From contig DIYV01000020.1 in the NCBI GenBank assembly GCA_002429165.1, positions 1 to 9,949 on the forward strand: DNA of 9,949 nucleotides. Reading direction: 5' to 3'. Positions 5,416 to 9,949 of the stretch are shown in pieces. The first letter of the stretch is position 1. Every line of letters starts with the position of its first letter. Source of the DNA: Gallionella sp. UBA6045 (GTDB taxonomy: Bacteria > Pseudomonadota > Gammaproteobacteria > Burkholderiales > Gallionellaceae). The position numbers and the translations under genes are program-made. The notes under the pieces are model-generated. The model saw only the letters and a program-made list of their open reading frames with translations. It made no database searches and had not been told where the DNA came from.

Positions 5416-5742
5416 TCAGCCCAGGGGTAACCCGTACTGCATCCAGCCCATCATTCCGCCCCGCAGGTTGTAGACGTTCGAGAACCCCTGCTGCTGGAGG
5501 TACATGCAGGCCTGTGCAGACCGGGCTCCGCTGCGGCATATGAAGACCAGCTTTTCTGCGGGGGACAGCTCGTGGATCCTTGCCGGCAGCGTGTGCAGCG
5601 GCAGGGCTTCCGCCTTGGGCACGGTGCCCATCGCGATTTCCTGCATCTGGCGCACGTCGATCACGCGCAGTTTGTGGTCGGTATCGTTCACCCATTGGGC
5701 AAGTTCGTGTGCTTCTATTTCCTTAATGTTATTAGCGTGCAT
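5416..5742 (-). CDS. Single-domain rhodanese (sulfurtransferase)
   Basis: This 108-residue single-domain rhodanese probably carries sulfane sulfur as a persulfide on its active-site cysteine, in the cytoplasm. The active loop C69-R-S-G-A-R-S75 is intact, preceded by F-I and followed by A-Q-A-C-M-Y-L-Q-Q-Q-G-F. The CH2-like block V-I-D-V-R is at 27-31, and the C-terminal L-R-G-G-M-x-G-W is present. It resembles GlpE/PspE-type proteins in size and has no signal peptide. The ATG at 5742 has a good ribosome site, GAGGA at 5749-5753, with a 6-base spacer. It is the first gene of the minus-strand cluster 5742-3683. Confidence 0.93.
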   Translation of the reverse strand: MHANNIKEIEAHELAQWVNDTDHKLRVIDVRQMQEIAMGTVPKAEALPLHTLPARIHELSPAEKLVFICRSGARSAQACMYLQQQGFSNVYNLRGGMMGWMQYGLPLG

Positions 5743-5773
5743 TTCAAATCCTCGTAGTAAAGGCCAATGCGTA

Positions 5774-5801
5774 ATATTAGCATATTCTTATATTAAGGCA
5801 A
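5774..5801 (-). promoter_or_regulatory. Likely promoter of the rhodanese cluster
   Basis: On the minus strand TTGCCT (5796-5801) is followed after 16 bases by TAATAT (5774-5779) in an AT-rich patch, about 30 bases upstream of the rhodanese ATG. This resembles a sigma-70 promoter with an imperfect -10. It is placed correctly for a short leader containing the GAGGA ribosome site. Confidence 0.4.
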
Positions 5802-5826
5802 GCTGTTCTGTTTAAAGGCATTCAGA

Positions 5827-5904
5827 ATGAAAACTTACCGGATTCTGCTGCCCCCTGTGATGATGCCTCTGGCCGGCAACGTAGGCTTTACCGGGAGTGA
5901 CTGA
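5827..5904 (+). CDS. Doubtful 25-codon ORF resembling a signal-peptide start
   Basis: ATG-AAA opens a 25-codon frame beginning M-K-T-Y-R-I-L-L-P-P-V-M-M and ending at TGA 5902-5904. A basic start followed by hydrophobic residues and A-G resembles the first part of an exported protein. There is no clear ribosome binding site. It may be a small peptide, the broken 5' end of a lost gene, or chance. No continuation was seen in other frames. Confidence 0.15.
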   Translation: MKTYRILLPPVMMPLAGNVGFTGSD

Positions 5905-5939
5905 TACGGGCAGGGTTGTCGCCAATGCGGCAGACAGTT

Positions 5940-6812
5940 TCAGTCATAGTCGACCTCCAGCTCGCTGCAGGCGTAAAAGTTCTGCAACTCGGTGATGACG
6001 GTTTTGATCCTGGTTTTCGACTGGATCTTTTTGATGATGGTATTTCTATATTCATCCATGCGTTCACGCAGGATAGGGTGAAATTGAGGAGGGACTTTTT
6101 TCAGTAATGCGTTCCAGCCCGCCTCGATATCCGGTTGTGTTGCCCTGACACCATGAATCAGGGTTTCGATATCATGTTGCCCGACCCGCGCGACAATCGG
6201 CCCGTCACCGGCAATCGCGAAAATGACCGCGATTGCGATCACCGCATTGGCGTCGAGATCGGGGTCTTTGACCGGGCCCGCGTAATGTTTTTGGCGCAAC
6301 CATTTCGCGCATGCCACGATGCGCTGGTTGTGCTGCCTGTCCTGCAATTCATGCCGGTAGACGTCATCGCCTTTCCATGTCGCGGCAGGATCGGCACGGC
6401 ATATCTCGGCGAACAGCACCTTGATATCGCGCTGTTGTATGTAAGGGTCGTTGTCGAAATCCGATACGAACGCGGTATAGGGCAGGCCTGATAATTCCTT
6501 GATGTGCCGGAATCCCATCTGGAAAACATATTCTGCACCGTGGTGCAGCAGAAAGGCCAGTTGCGCATCGCCGTCTTGCGGAATATTCGCCTGGCTGATA
6601 CCCAGCGAGATACATCCCACCGTCAGGTGAAACGCATCGAGCAAACCATCCGCAGTCCGCTCATTGGTGAATTTTCTGGCGACCAGCACAGTGATGCCGC
6701 TCAGCTCATCGAGCAGGTTCTGCGCCTTCTCGTGATTGTCCTCGCGTTTTGCCAGCGCTTCGAGCGCTTGCACCAGATGGGGGGGGCGCGTGGTGATGTG
6801 GGCGAGTTTCAT
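5940..6812 (-). CDS. Unrecognised 290-residue protein, last gene of J-domain cluster
   Basis: I do not recognise this soluble 290-residue protein. It lacks a signal peptide or convincing membrane helix (the A-V-I-A-I-A-V-I-F-A-I-A-G stretch near 200-213 is hydrophobic but short). It is rich in predicted helix, with a basic region K-K-I-Q-S-K-T-R-I-K-T near 260-272 and an acidic C-terminus E-L-E-V-D-Y-D. The central part has scattered conserved-looking His and Asp (H-H-G-A-E-Y, D-F-D-N-D-P-Y). It lies 41 bases after the 262-residue gene on the same strand and probably shares its transcript. The ATG at 6812 has no good ribosome site. A run of eight C covers codons 9-12, making the frame sensitive to slippage. 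Confidence 0.72.
   Translation of the reverse strand: MKLAHITTRPPHLVQALEALAKREDNHEKAQNLLDELSGITVLVARKFTNERTADGLLDAFHLTVGCISLGISQANIPQDGDAQLAFLLHHGAEYVFQMGFRHIKELSGLPYTAFVSDFDNDPYIQQRDIKVLFAEICRADPAATWKGDDVYRHELQDRQHNQRIVACAKWLRQKHYAGPVKDPDLDANAVIAIAVIFAIAGDGPIVARVGQHDIETLIHGVRATQPDIEAGWNALLKKVPPQFHPILRERMDEYRNTIIKKIQSKTRIKTVITELQNFYACSELEVDYD
6779..6786 (-). repeat. C8 homopolymer near the start of a gene
   Basis: Eight consecutive C on the coding strand (eight G on plus) cover codons 9-12 of the 290-residue gene, in the context T-T-R-P-P-H. A change by one base would truncate the protein. Tracts of this length and position are typical of phase-variable genes in some bacteria, but here variability is only inferred. 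Confidence 0.8.
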
Positions 6813-6853
6813 GGCCGGCTATTCGGTAACGTGCTGCTGGCGTCTATCGTGGA

Positions 6854-7642
6854 TCACGCAAAAATATCCTCGCCCAGGCTGGGACGCGCGCCTTTTTTGG
6901 GTGTGCCGGCAGCTTTGCCCGGCACTTGCTTGCGCAGGCGCAACATCAAATCATGGGTGGTTCTGGCAAGTGCAAACTCATGATGATGTTCGTCGTCATC
7001 GCCTTCTTCGGACCTTGCCCGCAATTGGTTCTCGCCGGGCACACAGTCGGGGAACATCTCGAACAACACCCGATCCCAGGCATCCGCATCGCTGCGCGCA
7101 ATTTCCAGCGCGAGCGGAATCACATCGTGATCGGACGTGGTCTGGCCGCTGCTGAGCGCACCGCGCGCATGGATGTCATTGGCGAGTTCGATGATCTCAG
7201 CGGTGGCGGTCGAGAACAGCAAGGCAAACGCCGTCGTTCCCCAATCGGTGGACAATGCCTCATGGATCAGCCGGGTACGGCGGTCCAGATCGTCGGTTGA
7301 AAATATCACGCCGTGGATATGCGCGAACAGCGATTCGGTCAATACTTCGGGCTCATCCTCGATCTTGTCCTCGCCCCAGGTGGCGGCGAAAAAGGCCAGA
7401 CTCTCGGCCCATGCCTTGGGCGAGATCAGCAGTGTGGCCAGCGACAATTTGCCACCGTCAAAAGCGGACAGATGCATTGCTGCCACCTGCGGTTCCAGCG
7501 TGTCCAGCACTGCCACCACGGCCAGATCGCCGAACTGTTCCGCAGTCTCATTGATCGCTTCCTCCGCATGGGCGGAAGAGCCGGCCAGAACCAGCTCGGT
7601 CACCTGCCGGCTGATCGCCGGAAAATTAGTGTTGCTCTCCAT
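6854..7642 (-). CDS. Unrecognised 262-residue acidic protein of J-domain cluster
   Basis: I do not recognise this protein. It is soluble, predicted mostly alpha-helical and acidic, with an Ala/Leu-rich helical first half (A-E-E-A-I-N-E-T-A-E-Q-F-G-D-L-A-V-V-A-V-L) that could be a HEAT-like helical repeat. A low-complexity acidic/His patch (S-E-E-G-D-D-D-E-H-H-H-E) lies near 215-226, and a basic/Pro segment precedes the ending L-G-E-D-I-F-A. I chose the ATG at 7642, not upstream starts, because GGAG at 7649-7652 lies 6 bases before it. It overlaps the 3' end of the 182-residue gene by 17 bp, implying translational coupling and possibly a complex between the two products. Confidence 0.72.
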   Translation of the reverse strand: MESNTNFPAISRQVTELVLAGSSAHAEEAINETAEQFGDLAVVAVLDTLEPQVAAMHLSAFDGGKLSLATLLISPKAWAESLAFFAATWGEDKIEDEPEVLTESLFAHIHGVIFSTDDLDRRTRLIHEALSTDWGTTAFALLFSTATAEIIELANDIHARGALSSGQTTSDHDVIPLALEIARSDADAWDRVLFEMFPDCVPGENQLRARSEEGDDDEHHHEFALARTTHDLMLRLRKQVPGKAAGTPKKGARPSLGEDIFA

Positions 7643-8174
7643 TCCCGTCTCCGCGTGAGTCGAACATATCCATGAAGTCCTGTCCCGGCTCGACATAATC
7701 CTCGTCTTCCATGCCATTGCCTTCTGCTGCGTCTTCTTCCTCTTTCAGCGCATCGAGGGTGTTGTCTTCGGCGGCCCAGCGCTTGGTGTTCTTGAACAGG
7801 AATGCGGTGATGATCGCCTTGCGTGCCAGTTCCGGATTGGCAGCAGCGACTTTGGCCAGTGCCCTGGCTGCTTCGGCATCCGCACATGACACCATGGTGA
7901 TCGCTTTTGCGGCATCGCCCCCGTCATAGGACTTGCATTGCGCCAGCAGCCCGGCCGGATCATCGAAGCGCAGGTGGTCTGCCAGCGCGAAGCTCAACAG
8001 GTTCACATCGTCGATCTCCGTGCCTTTTGCGTACTCGCCGATCAGCGACTTGATGACACTCGCATAGTTCTTCTTGTCGGGCGGCTCGCCCAGGGTATCT
8101 TCAATCTGTACGCCAAGTTCGCGCGACTGATAGGCAAATTCGTGATGGATATTTTTATTCATTGGTGTATTCAT
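7626..8174 (-). CDS. Unrecognised 182-residue acidic protein of J-domain cluster
   Basis: I do not recognise this protein. It is soluble with no signal peptide. The first 130 residues look helical (L-L-S-F-A-L-A-D-H-L, A-R-A-L-A-K-V-A-A-A-N-P-E-L-A-R-K-A). The last ~40 are strongly acidic and probably disordered (E-E-E-D-A-A-E, M-E-D-E-D-Y-V-E-P-G-Q-D). The start could be the ATG at 8174 or the in-frame ATG at 8162; neither has a ribosome site, and I keep the longer one. It begins 12 bases after the J-domain gene stop and overlaps the next gene by 17 bp. The tight packing indicates one transcription unit. An acidic tail is compatible with chaperone-like or client-adaptor behaviour, but that is speculation. 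Confidence 0.72.
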   Translation of the reverse strand: MNTPMNKNIHHEFAYQSRELGVQIEDTLGEPPDKKNYASVIKSLIGEYAKGTEIDDVNLLSFALADHLRFDDPAGLLAQCKSYDGGDAAKAITMVSCADAEAARALAKVAAANPELARKAIITAFLFKNTKRWAAEDNTLDALKEEEDAAEGNGMEDEDYVEPGQDFMDMFDSRGDGNGEQH

Positions 8175-8186
8175 GTGGTTTCGTAT

Positions 8187-8495
8187 TTAAAGTGCCGACT
8201 GGACATCGTGCGGCACGACAACGCCGCAACGATTGAACAGTGAATGCCACAAAGCGCGCGCCTCATTGTCCGGATCGGTGATGATGCGATTGTTCAGGCC
8301 CTGGTTGTATGCGGCCCTTTGTTTCGGGTCGGAAAGCAACTCATAGGCTGTCTTGATCGCATTGAACCGGATCTCGGCACCGGGATGCGTGCTCCTGTCC
8401 GGGTGATGGCGCATCGCAAGCGAGCGGTACGCTTTCTTGATCTCATCGGTCGTCGCGGTCGGCGAGACGCCAAGGATGTTGTACAGATTTTCCAA
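8187..8495 (-). CDS. Short J-domain (DnaJ-like) co-chaperone
   Basis: This 102-residue protein is almost only a J domain, the module that stimulates DnaK-type Hsp70 ATPase activity and delivers clients. Residues 3-66 carry the family pattern: L-Y-N-I-L-G-V, the basic helix II, the essential H31-P32-D33 loop, and helix [18 protein letters not shown]. There is no Gly/Phe region, zinc finger or DnaJ C-terminal domain. The last ~35 residues are unique and may bind a specific partner. The start is TTG at 8495: GGAGG at 8502-8506 is 6 bases before it, and an out-of-frame ATG (8498-8500) sits too close to that site to be used. It heads a four-gene minus-strand cluster with three unknown proteins. 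A weak -10-like TAAAAT lies at 8520-8525. Confidence 0.9.
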   Translation of the reverse strand: MENLYNILGVSPTATTDEIKKAYRSLAMRHHPDRSTHPGAEIRFNAIKTAYELLSDPKQRAAYNQGLNNRIITDPDNEARALWHSLFNRCGVVVPHDVQSAL

Positions 8496-8501
8496 GTCAT
8501 G

Positions 8502-8506
8502 CCTCC
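8502..8506 (-). promoter_or_regulatory. Ribosome site that decides a TTG start
   Basis: GGAGG on the minus strand is followed after 6 bases by TTG, which begins the J-domain frame. A nearby ATG is only 1 base from GGAGG and in another frame. The spacing therefore supports the TTG codon as the true start. Confidence 0.7.
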
Positions 8507-8582
8507 AGTGGGGGCGTGGATTTTACACATTAGCCGGAGCCAGGGTACGGATAATTTCAGTAATCGACTGATTTGGCGGTTT

Positions 8583-8604
8583 GAAGAGGCCCGCTCCTAC
8601 ACAA
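8583..8604. repeat. REP-like half site
   Basis: The complement of this stretch reads TTGTGTAGGAGCGGGCCTC, close to the 'GTAGGAGCGGGC' core of REP elements dispersed in gammaproteobacterial and betaproteobacterial genomes. Only one arm is present, so it is either a decayed copy or chance. It lies between two divergent genes. Confidence 0.3.
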
Positions 8605-8629
8605 CACAATAATCGGTGTCAGGCCACCG

Positions 8630-8643
8630 CGTCGTGTGCGACG
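8630..8643. other. Short palindrome in divergent intergenic region
   Basis: CGTCG-TGTG-CGACG is a perfect 5-bp inverted repeat with a 4-base spacer, 78 bases upstream of the flavoprotein start. It might be an operator for that gene. I could not identify a convincing promoter for the gene in 8644-8707. Confidence 0.25.
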
Positions 8644-8720
8644 TTGTTACTATGTTTGCTGGCGCACGGTTTGATCGCGCATGAATGGTTACGGTGCTGC
8701 GGATATCAGGAGGCGAATAC

Positions 8721-9949
8721 ATGACCGGAACATACGACGTTGCCATCATCGGTGCAGGCTCTGCAGGCCTGACGGCGCTGCGCGAGGTGCGCAAGCAGAC
8801 CGATAATTTTGTGCTGATCAATGACGGCTTCTACGGCACAACCTGCGCGCGCGTGGGGTGCATGCCTTCGAAAACGCTGGTCGAGGCGGCCATCGCCTTT
8901 CATCGGGGCAAGGCGCTCGGGAGCTTCGGCGTGGACGGTGCGGAGAAGCTTGTTGTCGATATCCCTGCTGTGTTGAGGCGCGTGCGCCGGCTGCGCGACG
9001 GCTTCGTTGCGGGCATGCTCAAAATCACGGATGATCTTAAGGATCACGGCATTGCTGGCCGTGCACGGTTCCTCGAGCCGCAGGTACTCACGGTCGGCGA
9101 ACGCCGCGTCCATGCCAGGAAGATCATCATCGCGACGGGTTCCCGCCCTGTCGTTCCCAGGGAATGGGCCGCATTCGGCACACGGATGCTGACCAGCGAT
9201 GATCTGTTCGAGCAGGAAACTCTGCCGTCGCGCATGGCGGTGATTGGCATGGGTGGCCTCGGCAGCGAGATCGCCCAGGCGCTCGCCCGGCTTGGCATAG
9301 AGGTCAGCGGTTTCGATGCCGCCGAACATATCGCCGGACTGAGCGATCCCGATGTCAACAGGCAGGCCGTGGCATTGTTGCGGGCGGAGTTCGCCATGCA
9401 TCTGGGCCAGCCAGCCGAACCGGTCATCGAGGGTGAGCGTATCCGCGTGCGTGCCGGGAACGAAAGTGCCGTGGTCGACAAGGTGCTGGTCGCGCTCGGC
9501 CGCCGTCCCAATGTCGACCAGATGGGCATCGAGAACCTGGGCGTCGAGCTCGACGAAAACGGCGTGCCGCCTTTCGATGCGCGCACCATGCAGATCGCCG
9601 GTCTCCCGGTGTACATCGCGGGCGATGCCAACCGTCATTTGCCGTTGCTGCACGAGGCTCTCGACGAGGGGTATATCGCCGGATATAACGCGCCGCGGAA
9701 TGAGCCGGTATGCTTCGAACGGCGCGTGCCGCTTGCGATCGTATTTACCGACCCCGGCATCGCCGTCGTCGGACAGCACTACGCCGAGCTTGACCGGGAT
9801 GAAACCGTCATCGGCGAAGTCGATTTCTCGAGTCAGGGACGCGCGCGCATGGCGGAACAAAATCACGGCCTGTTGCGCGTCTATGTCGACAGGAAAAATG
9901 GCCGGCTATCGGGTGCCGAGATGTGCGCGCCGCAAGGTGAGCACCTTGC
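8721..9949 (+). CDS. Dihydrolipoyl-dehydrogenase-like flavoprotein (3' end beyond window)
   Basis: This is a class I pyridine nucleotide-disulfide oxidoreductase, most like dihydrolipoyl dehydrogenase. Such enzymes pass electrons between NAD(P)H and a disulfide or similar substrate through FAD. It opens with an FAD-binding G11-A-G-S-A-G motif, then the redox-active pair in T-T-C42-A-R-V-G-C47-M-P-S-K. The NAD(P)-binding G176-x-G-x-x-G-x-E follows, then the second FAD motif I-A-G301-D302-A. About 409 residues are present; relatives have about 460-480, so the C-terminal interface domain with its catalytic His-Glu pair is only partly included. The start is firm: AGGAGG at 8708-8713 with a 7-base spacer before ATG. 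No 2-oxoacid dehydrogenase subunits are in the window, so the substrate is open (lipoamide, a thiol, or a metal/quinone). It is divergent from the J-domain cluster. A long antisense ORF at 8706-9866 is a shadow. Confidence 0.9.
   Translation, partial: MTGTYDVAIIGAGSAGLTALREVRKQTDNFVLINDGFYGTTCARVGCMPSKTLVEAAIAFHRGKALGSFGVDGAEKLVVDIPAVLRRVRRLRDGFVAGMLKITDDLKDHGIAGRARFLEPQVLTVGERRVHARKIIIATGSRPVVPREWAAFGTRMLTSDDLFEQETLPSRMAVIGMGGLGSEIAQALARLGIEVSGFDAAEHIAGLSDPDVNRQAVALLRAEFAMHLGQPAEPVIEGERIRVRAGNESAVVDKVLVALGRRPNVDQMGIENLGVELDENGVPPFDARTMQIAGLPVYIAGDANRHLPLLHEALDEGYIAGYNAPRNEPVCFERRVPLAIVFTDPGIAVVGQHYAELDRDETVIGEVDFSSQGRARMAEQNHGLLRVYVDRKNGRLSGAEMCAPQGEHL

Noticed and set aside
6504..7675. Several plus-strand ORFs of 100-173 codons opposite the J-domain cluster
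   Set aside because: They lie in frames opposite the tightly packed minus-strand genes, lack ribosome sites, and have Arg/Ser/Pro-rich composition without motifs.
8498..8500. ATG as the start of the J-domain gene
   Set aside because: It is in a different frame from the J domain and only 1 base from the GGAGG site; the TTG at 8495 has the right frame and spacing.
8706..9866. A 386-codon ORF antisense to the flavoprotein
   Set aside because: It is fully antisense to a gene with clear FAD, NAD and CxxxxC motifs and a strong ribosome site; the product is His/Arg/Asp-rich with no family signature, typical of a shadow in GC-rich DNA.

Overview
The window looks like a chromosome segment of a betaproteobacterium, plausibly of the Gallionellaceae/Nitrosomonadales type. 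This is inferred from moderately high GC, the style of the protein families (YjbQ, a short rhodanese, a lipoamide-dehydrogenase-like flavoprotein) and the absence of plasmid or phage hallmark genes. No tRNA, rRNA, CRISPR array or complete insertion sequence is visible.

Layout. (1) 1-1179: a minus-strand YkgJ-type cysteine-cluster protein (235-678) flanked by non-coding DNA; the 500-base stretch 679-1179 has no convincing gene but several strong hairpins. (2) 1180-1836: a plus-strand DEDDy 3'-5' exonuclease of the RNase D type. (3) 1837-3682: an accessory-looking interval. It holds a minus-strand surface lipoprotein gene with calcium-loop/collagen-like repeats and a BclA-like C-terminal head. 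Its lipoprotein signal peptide is out of frame with the rest at a run of six G. The interval also holds a degenerate remnant of a second exonuclease gene (3406-3592) and a dRS3-like palindromic repeat. (4) 3683-5742: four minus-strand genes in the order rhodanese, yjbQ, thioredoxin-HEAT fusion, and a PhnD/selenate-type binding protein lacking its middle. A 12-bp perfect inverted repeat lies between the first two. (5) 5743-5939: a short regulatory gap with the likely rhodanese promoter and a doubtful 25-codon ORF. (6) 5940-8495: four minus-strand genes headed by a single-J-domain co-chaperone (TTG start), followed by three proteins I do not recognise; the last carries a C8 run close to its start. 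(7) 8496-9949: a divergent intergenic region and a plus-strand dihydrolipoyl-dehydrogenase-like flavoprotein cut off by the window end.

How the genes may work together. Region 4 combines sulfur-transfer or redox chemistry (rhodanese, CPHC thioredoxin fold) with a truncated oxyanion-binding protein, but no transporter permease or ATPase lies beside them. Region 6 is the best candidate for an undescribed system: a tiny J-domain protein co-transcribed with two acidic proteins and a 290-residue protein, which suggests a dedicated chaperone/client or assembly module. The accessory interval of region 3 shows gene decay, repeat-unit duplication and a possible on/off switch in a surface lipoprotein.
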